From Neoceratodus forsteri (Eukaryota; Chordata; Ceratodontiformes; Ceratodontidae), in NCBI GenBank assembly GCA_016271365.2, contig CM057450.1, positions 1,803,648,967 through 1,803,712,966 on the forward strand: DNA of 64,000 bases. The letters are read 5' to 3'. Made by a program: the position numbers and the translations under genes. The notes beneath the pieces are model-generated. The model worked only from the letters and a program-made list of their open reading frames with translations, was not told the origin of the DNA and searched no databases. Below, one piece after another: positions 20,701 through 31,059 of the stretch. Position 1 is the stretch's first letter. Every line of letters begins with the position of its first letter.

Positions 20701-22721
20701 CAGAAGGAGCAAAACCAAACCGCATAAAAACACGTATCCTGGATTTTAGTGGGGCAGACTTTGGGAAAATGGGGAGATGCTTGAAAGAGGTATTAATGGG
20801 AATGGGGCAGGAATCCAGGGTTGAGGAACAGTGGGCAATCTTTAAAACAGGGATTACAAGAGCAACAGGATTATGCATTAAGCAGGTTAGCAAGGGGAAA
20901 AGGAAGAGGAGGCCATTATGGTTTTCCAAGGAGGTAGCGGAGAAAGTGAAAGCCAAAAAAATTGCATTCAGACAATACAAAAAGACACAGGGAGAAGGGG
21001 ATAGGGAGTAGTACCAGGAGAAGCAAAGGGAGGTCAGTAAGGGAAGCCAAAGGTCAGACAAAAGAGCGCATTGCAAAATCAGTGGGTAGAGGGGACAAAA
21101 CCTTTTACAGGTACATAAGGGAAAAAAGAAAGGCAAAGGGAGGGATAGTGAGACTGAAGAGGGAGGAATGGGGCCACATGGAGGATGACAACAGTAAAGT
21201 TGACATATTGAACAAGTATTTCTGCTCAGTCTTTACTGAGGAAGAGGAGGGTAATGAGCCTGAAGGGGGAGTACAAGAGATGGGGACAGCTCAGAAATAG
21301 ACACAAGTCCCGTTACACGAGAAAGGGTCTTGAAGGAACTGGAAGGAATAAGAGTTGATAAAGCAATGGGGCCAGATGGGATGCACCCCAGGGTCCTAAA
21401 AGAACTAAGAGAGGATGTGGCTGAACCTCTGGCAATCCTGTTTAGTCGATCACTGGAAACAGGGGAGGTACCCAAAGACTGAAGGACAGCAGATGTAGTC
21501 CCCTTATACAAAAGCAGGAACAAAGAGGAAGCGCGGAACTACAGACCAGTCAGCCTGACCTCTGTAGTGGGGAAGATCATGGAAGCACTACTGAAGGAGA
21601 GATTGGTGGAACACCTGGTTGCCAAAGGACTACAAAACCGAAGGCGGCATGGTTTCACCAGGGGGAGGTCACGTCAGACCAACAGCATTGAATTTTTTGA
21701 CTGGGTGACTAGGGAGGTGGATCCAGGGAGGACAGTGGATGTGGCCTATCTGGGCTTCAGCGATGTCTCTGACACTGTGCCACACAGAAGGCTATTAAAC
21801 AAACTAGGGAATATGGGAGTGGGCAAGACACTAGTGCTGTGGGTAGGTAACTGACTGGGTGGCAGGACACAGAGGGTGGTGGTAAATGGCTGTCACTCCA
21901 CAGAGGGAAGAGTGACCAGTGGGGTACCACAGGGATCAGTGCTGGGACCGGTCCTATTCTGCGTCTTCATTAGTGGCATTGCACAGGACATAGAAAGCAG
22001 AATTTCATTGTTCGCTGATAACACAAAGCTCTGTAACAGAGTGGACACACCAGATGCTGTAGACAGAATGAGGAGGGACCTGTAGAAACTTGAAGCATGG
22101 TCAGGAGTTTGGCAGTTGAAATTCAATGTAAAGAAGTGCAAGATAATGCATGTGGGCACAAAACCTGGAACAACTTATCAGTTTGGGGGTGAGGATATAG
22201 CATGCACCAAGCAGGAAAGGGGTCTTGGGGTTATCTCTGATGACCTCAAGGTAGGTAAATAGTGCAACAAGGCAGCAGGTAAAGCAAATAGGATGCTGGG
22301 ATGCTTAGGCAGGGGCATCACCAGCAGGAAAAGGGAGGTCATAATTCCACTATACAAGACACTAGTGAGGTCCCACCTGGAGTACAGTGTACAGTTCTGG
22401 AGACCTTACCTACATAAGGACATCGACAGGATAGAGAAGGTTCAGAGGAGGGCAACAAAGATGATACATGAATTGCATCACAAGTCCTATGAGGACAGGT
22501 AGAAGGACTTGAATATGTACTCCCTAGAGGAGAGAAGGGAGAGAGGGGATATGATAGAGATATACAAGTATCTTACAGGAAGGAACAGAGTGCAGGAATA
22601 CTCTATTTTTCAGCGAAAAAGATGTTCCAGGACTAGAGGGCGTGGGATGAAGTTTGAGGGAGGGCACTTCGGAGGAAATGTGAGGAAGAATTTCTTCACA
22701 GAGCGAGTGGTGGACAAGTGA
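20701..22721 (+). pseudogene. CR1 ORF2 reverse transcriptase and C-terminus (copy 2)
   Basis: In order: RILDFSGADFGKMGRC (20,736), RRPLWFSKEVAEKVKAKK (20,910), LNKYFCSVFTEEEEG (21,208), a stretch near 21,360 matching AMGPDGMHPRVL, MGKIMEALLKERLVEHL (21,567), VDVAYLGFSDVSDTVPH (21,735), GVPQGSVLGPVLFCVF (21,921) and LFADNTKLCNR (22,008). The active site reads FADN, not FADD: the second aspartate codon is aac (22,020-22,022). The C-terminus has LVRSHLEYSVQFWRPYLHKD and ends at 22,721. Frameshifts and a stop at 21,483 break it. Confidence 0.8.
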
Positions 22722-22925
22722 AACACCCTGCCAGAGGAAGCAGTGGGGGCTGAAACAATCACGGGATTTAAGAATGCATGGGATAGACATATGGGAATTC
22801 TGGATGTCAGGGGTAAGGGGCAACAGACTTCTAAGAAAACATAAAGTAAACTTACAAGCTCAAATGGGTAGGCTGGGTGGGCCGTAGGCCCTTATCGGCT
22901 GACAGTGTGTATGTATCTATGTAAA

Positions 22926-23271
22926 GTTGGAGGGCCTTTCTGTGAAGCCATCAAAGTGGCAATAAAATAGCATTTATACATACGAAATTACAATTCCTGC
23001 AGTTAATTTGTAATATATGGAGCATTGTTGTCCATATATCAGGAAATGGGTTAATTTTTAAAATATATTTCCATTTGATCTTTAAGCTTTGCACACCAGT
23101 TAACCGTAATGCCTTCAAAACCTTGTTGGATTACCACTGTGTTGACATATGCAACTATATTAGGCTACAGTACCCTATATGTACCTGAAACAGTTACTAT
23201 TACGATGGATAGTCCCGTTGTTTTGGAGAATATGATCACCATAAGCCTGTTTATAGTATTGCCGTATATAT
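22926..23271. other. Spacer between CR1 copy 2 and DIRS D
   Basis: AT-rich unique-looking sequence without coding motifs. It forms the left flank of element D, whose first bases lie at about 23,275. Confidence 0.3.
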
Positions 23272-23274
23272 CAT

Positions 23275-23440
23275 TCTAGGGACGTGGATATGTTGTTCAA
23301 TCCACACTTATTTGGCAGGTTCCTTGCCACTTTAAATGTTGCCAGAAGGTCTTCAAGCTGGCTCCTCCCACCCACCCGGGTGGTAAAACCCTCTGCTCCA
23401 CCCCATGACGCCAGATCTTCCTTACCGCTTGGAAGCTCAG
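23275..23440 (+). repeat. Left terminal repeat of DIRS D
   Basis: The stretch from agggacgtggatatgttgtt onwards recurs in inverted orientation at 29,150-28,985: for example aggttccttgccactttaaa here pairs with the tttaaagcgtcaaggaacct stretch at 29,090-29,109. Its first 40 bases also recur, inverted, at 28,771-28,806, inside the internal complementary region. Inverted terminal repeats of this kind are specific to DIRS-like elements. The promoter of the element should be here, but I see no clear TATA box. Confidence 0.75.
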
Positions 23441-23550
23441 GTTCCCTCCTTAGTGCTCTGCATTTTAGGCCTGGATCCACACTCTTTGGTTAACCCGAAG
23501 CTAATTCTAAAGTTTACAAGACTCCAGTCTTCGTCTTCCCTTGTGGCTAC

Positions 23551-25797
23551 GATGGACAAATTGACTCCCGGCTTGGCCACTATTTGTGGGCTTGCAAATT
23601 GTGCGGCTCCTTCTTGGCTTCGGTCTTGGAGGACCACGCTGCTCGACATCTTCTTGGGCGCCCTGAAAAATGGTATCCGCTGGTCAAGTTGAAGGAGGCC
23701 CATTGGACGGTGTCTGCGGCGGCGGGCTCCATGAAACAGTTGGAGCAGATGATTGCCCTTGAGGAGGAGACGGCCCAGGCTGCTTCTTCTTCCTCCTCGG
23801 CCGTGGCATTTATCCCACTCTCCTTTGGCTCTTCCTATACAGCTTCCTTTAAAGAGCTTTGTCAATCCCTCTCCTCCAAGGGAGAAGGACCATCGGGACA
23901 TTCCAGTCGGTCCAAGAAGAAGGACTCAAAAGGTAAGTCCCACCGTTGACGTTCGTGGGAGCCGGAGAGATCCCCTTCACTGGACCATCGACTTTTGACT
24001 TTGGTCGAGGTTGCGGCTAAGACTGCTGGCTTCACAGTGTCCCCGTAAGGTCAGTAGGCTGAGAGGACTGTCGATGCGGTTAAGATTTTTCTTGACTCGT
24101 CGGACTGTTTGTCGACTGGTGATGCCGACAACCTTACTTCACCAGTTCCCCTGGTGATTACTGAGGACTTGCCTGTACCTAATGTGCCGGAGTCCCTGGT
24201 TAAGGTCCCTGTACTGGAGGAAGGGCGGGTTTCCCCCATTCCCCTCTGACCCACCGTCGGAATCCCTGAAGGTCTCGGTCCTCTTCCAGGTCCAGCTGGT
24301 CCCGCTGACGTCGGCGGTCTCGGTCTTGGCACCATGGAAAGCTGCGCCGCCGCCATCCTCTTCGCCCTCTTGAGGATAGGCTCCGGCGCAAGTTTCGTCG
24401 GCGCTATGAGGACTTGATGTGGCAGCAGCTCTTACTGTCCGGTAACAAGCCAACTTCGTCGCCTTCTCCGGCCATTAAGTTTCTGTCACTGGAGTGACCG
24501 AAACAACCACTCGTAGTAGCCGAGGAGCTGCCACCGGCGCCGGTTGTTCGGACGAAACCGACTGCTCCACCCATTGTGGTGGAACCTCCGCCTCCACAAC
24601 CTAAGATTTGGGTCCTGACCAAGGATTCTCAGTTGGGTCAGGGCTTGCCCCATAGGTTGTCGGTCACCCTCACTCCCGATTAACCTCGGCAGGTGGAGGG
24701 TGGCTCAGGCACTCGGCAGCTGTTCGCAGACTCCTCGTAGTCTGACGATGACTCCTCTCTGTTCTCCAGGCTGGTAGACCTGGAATCTACAGGGGGTCAG
24801 TCGGTGGACGAGAGCCCATCCTCGTTTTTGGGAATGCTTCGACTCATCTCAGAGTCTACTGGGATACAGCTTGAAACAGTTCAGAAACAGGCCAAGTATC
24901 CCCTTACGGAGATACTGGACCGAGGGGATTCCCCTATGGAGGCCTTTCTGGTGGCCGAAGCCATTGTTGGCCCGGCCCTGGAGTTGTGGCAGCGGCTAGC
25001 ATCTTGTCCCGCACTTTCGGCCAGGATGGCTCGAAAGTATGCGGTCCCTACCGGTTCATTTTCCTGTTTCTTGGAGCACCCCTCTGCGGAAGGGTTAGTG
25101 ACCGATAGTGTTTTCCAGCATTCCGGAAACGCTCAGGATGTGGACAAACCACCTGATAAGGAATCCAAAAAGTTGGATTACTCAGGGTGGAAGGTATATG
25201 CTGCTTCCTCCCTAGGCCTTCATCAGGCTAGCTCGGCCGTTCTGATGGCACACTTTTCACACGCCCTTTTGGGCTCCCTGGATGAGGTGATTCCTCATCT
25301 CCCGGCTGACCTTCAGACGACGGTCAAGCAGGTGTGGGATCAGGGAAGGGCGGTAGCTAAACAGCAGCTCCAGACTTCGTTGGACATTGCTGATTCGTGT
25401 GTCCGGTCAGTAGCAGCCACAGTGGCCATGCGCCGCAGAGTTTAGCTGCAGATCTCCACCTTCACGGCTGATACCCAGCACAAGCTGGCAGACGTTCCCT
25501 TCCTGGGTACCGACTTATTCAGGCCCGGGGTGGAGGGTCATTTGCAGAGGATCGAGAAATCCAATGCCACCTTGGACTCGGTCACGTCTGCCCAGAAGGA
25601 CAAGGGCCGCCAGCAGCAGCGTAAGCCCTTTCGGCCTTCTGCCCCTGCGGCAGGTCCAGCCCAGCAACACCAGCATCAGTGCCAGCAATCTCACGCTTGG
25701 CACCCCAAAGCCAAGCCTGCTGCTTCTTCCAGCAGGAAGCCTAGAGGAAAAGGCCCAGGCAGCTCCTTGGCCGGTCCTTCCTCCAAGCCTGCCCAGT
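23551..25797 (+). pseudogene. DIRS D Gag protein
   Basis: The start near 23,551 (atggacaaattgactcc) leads into a stretch with WACKLCGSFLASVLEDHAARH (CxxC plus two His, possible zinc site, about 23,587-23,650) after one frame change. A Ser/Pro/Arg-rich middle is frameshifted. The core is an open frame at 24,804-25,445 with LDYSGWKVYAASSLGLHQAS; a single in-frame TAG at 25,443-25,445 separates it from the tail (25,446-25,797), which has QRIEKSNATLDS and then a basic, Gln/Ser/Lys-rich C-terminus likely to bind nucleic acid. This is the usual DIRS Gag layout. Confidence 0.75.
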
Positions 25798-25947
25798 GAC
25801 AGGCTGAGGGGTGTTGCCCCCAACCTCGTCACTCCTCCCCGGGTTCCCCTTTGGGGGGGCGGCTTCGCCACTTCCTTTCCGCCTGGTCCGCTATCACCAC
25901 GGACTGTTGGGTTTTGGAAGTGGTAGGCAGGGGTCTGCCTCTGGAAT

Positions 25948-26590
25948 TTGAGCAGTCCCCCCATCGAGCCGCCGCCCCCGGGGGGCTATGGGTTCCGCAG
26001 CCTCTCTGTCGTCGTCGAGAAGGAGGTGATCAGCGTGGTGGCAGACCCCACTCCAGACCCAGGGTTTATGTCCAGATACTTCCTGGTCCCCAAATTGATG
26101 GGGGGCTGGTGCCCCATTCTCGACCTACATGACCTGAACAAGTTCCTAAGGTCTCGCACCTTCAGGATGGTCAGTCTGGCTCAGATCATTCCATCTTTGG
26201 AGCTAGGCATGTGGTTCTGTTCCTTGGACCTTCAGGATGCATTTTTTCATGTCCCAATCTATCCGTCTCATCAGCGATTCCTCCGCTTCAGAGAAGAGGG
26301 ATCCCTTTACAAGTTCTGGGACATGCCCTTCGGCCTCTGTCCAGCTCCCAGGGTCTTCACCAAATGCATGGCAGTGGTGACAACATTCCTGCAGCGCCAA
26401 GGATTCTGGGTGTACCCTTACCTGGATGACTTGCTGATTGTAGCCCCCTCCAGGTTGGAGGTGGACCAGTCCAGGGATCTGGCTCTCCAGGTCTGCTCTT
26501 AGATTGGCCTCCTGATCAACGAGACCAAGTCGGAACTTGTGCCATTGCAGGTGATTCAGTTCATCAGGGCAGAGCTCGACTCTCTTTGAG
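25948..26590 (+). pseudogene. DIRS D reverse transcriptase
   Basis: An open frame at 25,948-26,502 shows VISVVADPTPDPGFMSRYF, CPILDLHDLNKFLRSRTF, MWFCSLDLQDAFFHVPIY (first catalytic Asp block), MPFGLCPAPRVFTKCMA and WVYPYLDDLLIV with YLDD at 26,419-26,430. An in-frame stop at 26,500-26,502 and another at 26,588-26,590 interrupt the frame, which then continues into the thumb and RNase H. A translation start is not obvious: the upstream ORF of such elements often overlaps Gag. All catalytic aspartates are intact. Confidence 0.85.
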
Positions 26591-27700
26591 CCAGAGCCCG
26601 GCTCCCGGTGGACAGGGCCAAGGTCCTTTCCTCCTTTGCCCAATCATTTCTGGTTGGGCAATTGCGCCCTGCCTGGCACTTCCTGTGCTTTCTGGGCCTC
26701 ATGGTGGCCTGCACCAGCGTGGTCCTTTGGGCCCACTGGCATATACATCCCCTGCAATGGGGGCTGGCCCACCAATGGTCACAGCACTCCGGTCCTCTGG
26801 ACCAGCCAGTGACGGTGGCCCAGGAGATGTGGAACGGCCTACAGTGGTGGCTCGTTCCAGCTCATCTGCAGGAGGGTATCCCGGTTGTCCGCCCCGAGTC
26901 GACGGTCACTCTGATGAACAATGCCTCTTTGATGGGTTGGGGTGCCCATCTGAGGGAGCTCAGAGCCCACGGCCTCTGGTCCCCTCAGGAGTCTCGATGC
27001 CACATCAACCTGCTGGAGCGTTGAGTGGTCCGACTAGCCCTCATCGCCTTCGCTCCGTTTTGTACAGAGTCAAGTGATCCAGGTCCAGACGGACAACACC
27101 ACGACAATGTACTACCTCAACCGACAGGGTGGGACACAGTCCTTGCCCCTGTGCAAGGAGGCTCTCCACACTTGGTCTCTTGTGATCAGCCTGGAGGCGG
27201 ATCTCCTAGCCATCCATGTGGCAGGAGCCTCAAACAGTCTGGCAGATGCCCTCAGCTGGATAGGTACTGCATCTCACGAGTGGTCTTTCCTGCCAGAGGT
27301 AGTACTAGATCTTTTCTCCCATTGGGGCACCCCTCAGGTGGACCTGTTCGCCTCCAGGGGGAATGCGAAGCTGAGGCTGTTTCATGCCCGCCCCCCCTCA
27401 GCAGGGCTCGCTGCAGGGGGTTGCCTTCTCAAGGCCGTGGACCCGGGCCTCTTCTTCGCCTTCCCTCCTTTTCCCTTGATCCATGAGGCACTTCTCAAGG
27501 TGAAGAGGGACAAGGCGCAGGTGATTCTGGTAGCCCCAGACTGGCCCCGCCAGTACTGGTACCCAGATTGCCTCAGCCTCCGCTCCAGGCTCCCGAGGCG
27601 GCTTCCAGCCTGCCCAGACCTGCTCTCAGTCGACAAGGGGAAGGTTCTCCACCCGGACCTTCAATCCCTGCACCTGACGGCCTGGTTCCTGAGTGGCTAG
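26591..27700 (+). pseudogene. DIRS D RNase H and C-terminal domain
   Basis: The frame at 26,608-27,024 has LPVDRAKVLSSFAQSF and GWGAHLRELRAHGLWSP, the start of RNase H; the catalytic Asp normally found before this block is replaced (the peptide reads TLMNNASLMGWG where element B has TMDASNMGWE). A stop at 27,022-27,024 and a frame change lead to a second frame, 27,074-27,700, with VQTDNTTTMYYLNRQGGT, LAIHVAGASNSLADALS, FAFPPFPLIHEALLK and VILVAPDWPRQYWYPD. The last two blocks are the conserved C-terminal domain of DIRS Pol. Confidence 0.8.
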
Positions 27701-28722
27701 AGTTCCAGGCCTTGGGTCTTTCCGATGAGGTCCTTAACGTAGTTAAGGCATCCCGTAAGGAGTCTACCAGAAAATGCTATGCCTTCAAATGGAAGAGATT
27801 CTCCATTTGGCATCAGGACAAAGGGTTGGACCCTTCTTCCTGTTCCTTGGCTAGCATTCTGGACTACCTGTGGTCTCTTTCTCAGCTAGAGCTTCAGTCG
27901 ACAACCCTTAAGGTGCACCTGGAAGCCATCTCTGCTTACCGGGTGCGGGCCGGCAAGCAGTCGGTGGCGCAGGAGAAGGGGGTCAGGCGCTTTTTCAAAG
28001 GCCTTGATCACATATCCCCTCCAGTGCGAGAACCTCCAGCTCTGTATGGTATTGGCTTAGCTAATGGGCAAGCCATTTGAACCAATGCACAGGTGTGACA
28101 TCTCTTATCTGTCGTGGAAGGCCGCCTTCTTGGTGGCTATGACGTCAAGCCAGAAGGATGGGAGAGCTCCAGGCGCTTTCCATTGAGTCTCCTTATCTGG
28201 TCTTCCACAGGGATAAGATTGTCCTGCACCTCCACCCGAAATTCCTTCCGAAGGTGGTGTCAGAGTTTCACGTTAACCAGGTGTTGACTTTGCCAGTGTT
28301 CGACTCCAATCACACCTCAGAGGCTGAATATAGGCTGCATACCTTGGACTCTAGAAGAGGCTCTCTTATTAGAGGGAGCGACGGCTGAAGTTCGGGGAGA
28401 GGTTTGCCAGCTGTTTGTCACCTACACTGAAGCCGCACCTGGCAGACCTGCAGCCAAGTGGACGATAGGCAGGTGGGTCACCTCCTGCATAGATCTCTGC
28501 TATAGGTTGGGGCATGAAGCCTCCCAAGAGGATAAGAGCTCATTCTACCCACCATACCGCTGCTTTGGTGGCTGCTTCTAGGGACGCTGCTATCCAGGAA
28601 ATCTGCAGGGCTGCTACCTAGAAGTCAGCACACACCTTCATTTCCCATTACCACATTGACCTGGAGTCTCGCCGAGATGCTGGCTTTGGGACCTCGGTTC
28701 TCCAGTCCTTATTCCCTAAGTA
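27690..28722 (+). pseudogene. DIRS D tyrosine recombinase
   Basis: The N-terminal SAM-like domain is in a good frame to 28,080: SRKESTRKCYAFKWKRFS and SCSLASILDYLWSLSQLEL. It then reads SWKAAFLVAMTSSQKDGR in another frame: the box that should hold the first catalytic Arg is altered and shifted near 28,155. The frame 28,158-28,388 continues with LQALSIESPYLVFHRDKI and LPKVVSEFHVNQVLTLPVF. The HxxR box reads HSTH at 28,541-28,552, so its Arg is lost (His). The candidate tyrosine is in SHYHID near 28,646. The stop is at about 28,722. Element C keeps HSTR. Confidence 0.8.
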
Positions 28723-28740
28723 GGGGGTACATGCCTTGCC

Positions 28741-28962
28741 TCCCTCCTCCCGGAGAACTGCTAGGAGCCTGCCAATAAGTGTGGCTTGTAAAACATACCC
28801 ACATCTCTAGAAATACAGTTTAACATAGAAACATAGAATTTGACGGCAGATAAGGACCGCTTGGCCCACCTAGTCTGCCCATTTTCCTACCTAACAGATA
28901 AGCTGCAATTTACTCACCTGTAACAGGAATTCTAGGAGTGGTATGTGTTGTTCATCCACACA
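28741..28962 (+). repeat. Internal complementary region of DIRS D
   Basis: The left half (28,771-28,806, gccaataagtgtggcttgta and following) is complementary to the outer left end at 23,275-23,318. The right half (28,914-28,962, actcacctgtaacaggaatt and following) is complementary to the outer right end at 29,128-29,175. Together they are the circle-junction-like template typical of DIRS elements. A CR1 tail (28,817-28,907) lies exactly between the halves. Element C has the same region uninterrupted at 6,881-6,985. Confidence 0.75.
28817..28907 (-). mobile_element. CR1 3' tail inserted in DIRS D
   Basis: The stretch acatagaaacatagaatttg and acggcagataaggaccgc, then ttggcccacctagtctgccc, matches the last 90 bases of CR1 copies 1 and 3 (10,522-10,610 and the complement of 18,385-18,475). 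It lies in the minus orientation, between the two halves of the internal complementary region. The flanking bases cagttt and caattt could be a degraded target duplication. Confidence 0.75.
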
Positions 28963-28984
28963 ACCCACCCGACTTCCCCGGCTT

Positions 28985-29179
28985 CGACATGCAATCTGGC
29001 TTCTAGTGGGCTAGATCTGGCATCATGGGGCGAAGCCGAGGATTTTACCACCTGGGTGGGAGGAGCCAGCTTGAAGACCTTCCGGCAACATTTAAAGCGT
29101 CAAGGAACCTGCCAATAAGTGTGGATGAACAACATATATCACTCCTAGAACTACTGGTACAGGTGAGTAACCTGTATTT
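28985..29179 (+). repeat. Right terminal repeat of DIRS D (inverted)
   Basis: Reading backwards from about 29,150, the sequence mirrors the left terminal repeat: gtgtggatgaacaacatata, aggaacctgccaataagtgt and ggtgggaggagccagcttga are complements of bases in 23,281-23,400. Beyond it, 29,140-29,179 (ctcctagaactactggtaca and on) is the outer extension copied in the internal complementary region. The element ends at cctgtattt. Confidence 0.75.
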
Positions 29180-29399
29180 ACTGTATATATTCTTTTGCAT
29201 ACATTGGCCATTTGGCACACTGTATATGTCCTATGTATTACTATTTCCTCTCATTGTATTTTACCTTTGACTCTTTGTGTACCGTACATATTATATGTGT
29301 CTGATGTGTTTATATTTTTAGCTGTCCTAAGGAGGACCTCCTTGAAAATGTGCACCACTCAATGGAGCTTCTTCCTGGTAAAACATTTACTTTCTAGTT

Positions 29400-29655
29400 C
29401 AAGGGGTCAGGGAACCCACTATTGAGGCATCAGTTCTGGAGCTGGTACTCACAGACAGAGATAAGGATAGGGGAACCATTGGGCAGCAGCAACCACCTTT
29501 CTGTATGGTCGAATATTGTAATAGGGTCGAAGTACCTAAACTGCAGAATCAAGATCCTAGACTGCAGGATGGCAGATTTTGGAGAGATTGGCATACACCT
29601 CAGGGTCAAGCTGAAGAATGTTAGGGAAGTAAAGTGGAGGGAGTTAGGGAAAATT
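29400..29655 (+). mobile_element. CR1-like LINE fragment (endonuclease/linker)
   Basis: The plus strand encodes ELVLTDRDKDRGTIG in one frame and then NHLSVWSNIVIGSKYLNC and RIKILDCRMADFGEIGIHL at 29,490-29,600. This is the junction of endonuclease and RT seen in CR1 ORF2 at 20,600-20,800. It is short, and the right edge is cut by the terminal repeat of DIRS F. Confidence 0.6.
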
Positions 29656-30180
29656 GTAGTTTACTCACCTGGTAAAGGTGATTGTGGGAGAATATCTTTG
29701 AGGCACTCCAAACCTTACAGACTGGGTCTTTTAGTCACCTGATATGCTGATGATGCATGTGACTTTCAAAACAGTCCAGCCATTGTAATACCCCTCCTCT
29801 GTCCATCTATGGTCAGTTCAACGTCTTCCATAGCTGTATGTGTATACTTGGAGAAATTATTGTTAGACTGTTATGGCTACCCTGAAGAACAGAAATACGC
29901 TACAGTTAAGTATCCAAGAAATATCTTATTTATTGCCTGTTATGTACAGCCTAATGAAGTACCAGACTGTGCAGCATGCCAGTGAAAGAAAGCACCTCCT
30001 CTTAGTGTTTGAATGTGCCATCGGAGTCACGATTTGCCTCTCTTCCAGGTGGGATGTGGAGTGCCTCCGAGATATTTTCCCACAATCACCTTTACCAGGT
30101 GGGTAAACTAACACTGTGCGGAGAAATCTCTGACACACTCCAAACCTGGGTCTTTAAAAAAGCAGTGTGTAAACCTTGTT
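29656..30180 (-). repeat. Terminal repeat and internal complementary region of DIRS F
   Basis: Bases 29,660-29,704 (tttactcacctggtaaaggt and following) pair with 30,066-30,107 (ending cacctttaccaggtgggtaa) with about four mismatches around a 360-base spacer. A second shared motif, cactccaaacctgggtcttt at 30,139-30,158, recurs in the same sense near 29,705-29,732. The arrangement copies elements C and D, so I read 29,656-30,060 as the right terminal repeat and 30,066-30,180 as the internal complementary region. Confidence 0.65.
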
Positions 30181-30199
30181 AAGGAGGTGGAGACTACTC

Positions 30200-30746
30200 G
30201 TGACAGTGTGGTCTTTCTAATGCTGCTTTGAGGACTGCTGTACCAAAGTTCATTCATTCTGAGGAAATCATATCCAACCTGTAATGCTTTATAGAAGTGT
30301 ATACAGAAGACCATGTTGCTGCGGCACAGATTTCGTCTGCTGTGGCTAGGTTGCATTCTGCCTGTGATGTGGCCGCAGTGCTTGTTGAGTGAGGTTTTAT
30401 ATGCTTAGGCGGAGATATGTTTGTGGCCCTGTAGGATTTTATGATGGTGCTCTTCAGCCATGTTGCTATAGTGGATTTAGAGGCTGGCTGTCTTTTCTGT
30501 TTTGTTTGTACCACACAGTCTGTCAGATTTACGAGAGTCCCTGGTTCTCTTTATGTAGGTTGTTAGAAGTCTTTGTATTCCAGGGGTGTAAGGCTCCGGT
30601 TGGGCCAGTGTGTCTGCCCCTGGCATTGTGGCCGGAAGCTCGATAGACTGGGCCATGTGAAACTCTAAATTGACCTTGGGCATGAAAGTTGGTAGTGTTA
30701 TTAGGGTTACTCTGTCCTGGTGAAAGTCTATAAGGGTTACTTGCAA
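30200..30746 (-). pseudogene. DIRS F tyrosine recombinase, C-terminal half
   Basis: Minus-strand frames give TLPTFMPKVNLEFHMAQSIE (about 30,700-30,640), then PGIQRLLTTYIKRTRDSR, then SKSTIATWLKSTIIKSY (about 30,475). The HxxR block reads PHSTSTAATSQAE, HSTS at 30,391-30,380, so the catalytic Arg is replaced by Ser. EICAAATWSSVYTSIKHYRL follows with the candidate tyrosine. One frame change lies near 30,500. The enzyme is dead. Confidence 0.75.
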
Positions 30747-30817
30747 GCTAGTGTGTATAACTCACATGTCCTTCTCACTAAACATATAATGACAAGAATA
30801 ATAGTTTTGAGTTCATT

Positions 30818-30889
30818 AGTGACCAACTCACTTGCTCAAGAGCTTTCTCAAGAGTCTTGAGAAAGCTCTTGAGTGAAACGTTGGTCACT
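30818..30889. repeat. Strong hairpin of ~35-bp arms
   Basis: Left arm 30,818-30,853 (agtgaccaactcacttgctc and on) pairs with right arm 30,855-30,889 (ending gaaacgttggtcact) with three or four differences and almost no loop. The right arm contains ctcttgagtgaaacg, which recalls the GAAAC core next to a short stem in hammerhead-like ribozymes of Penelope-like elements, but the CTGATGA half is not there. The 170 bases after it are AT-rich with attaaa, like a repeat 3' end. Confidence 0.6.
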
Positions 30890-31059
30890 GTGGGCTCTGC
30901 ACTGCACTGCTTTTGCACTCATTGCACCCTCTGTGAATAATTGTATTTATGGATGCCTGCTGAACTTGTAAGTTGATTTTTAATTTGATTACATTAAAAT
31001 TGAATTTTATCTGGATACTCTGTGCTGGCTTCTCTTCTGCTCTCTTCCTGTTTGGTAGT

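Larger units (their letters stand above)
19266..22925 (+). mobile_element. CR1-type LINE, copy 2
   Basis: The plus strand carries a shortened esterase ORF1 (19,436-19,810) and a complete-looking but frameshifted ORF2 (about 20,056-22,721): endonuclease, RT and C-terminal domain in the normal order. The 3' end reads cccttatcggctgacagtgt and ends in a gtatgtatctatgta tail at about 22,925, different from the tail of copies 1 and 3, so it is another CR1 subfamily. About 260 bases of ORF1 are deleted relative to copy 1. Confidence 0.85.
23272..29179 (+). mobile_element. DIRS retrotransposon D, structurally complete
   Basis: This 5.9-kb element has the full DIRS plan on the plus strand: left terminal repeat (23,275-23,440), Gag (23,551-25,797), RT (25,948-26,590), RNase H (26,600-27,690), tyrosine recombinase (27,690-28,722), internal complementary region (28,741-28,962, split by a CR1 tail) and an inverted right terminal repeat (28,985-29,179). 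It matches element C in family. Each gene has a few stops or frame changes, so this copy is dead but young enough that all motifs can be read. Confidence 0.9.
29656..30746 (-). mobile_element. DIRS retrotransposon F, 3' end
   Basis: On the minus strand, a tyrosine recombinase C-terminal part (30,746-30,200) is followed by an inverted-repeat region ending at 29,656: the same plan as elements C and D, but a different family by sequence. Upstream parts are missing. The left edge lies in the CR1 fragment at about 29,655. Confidence 0.7.
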
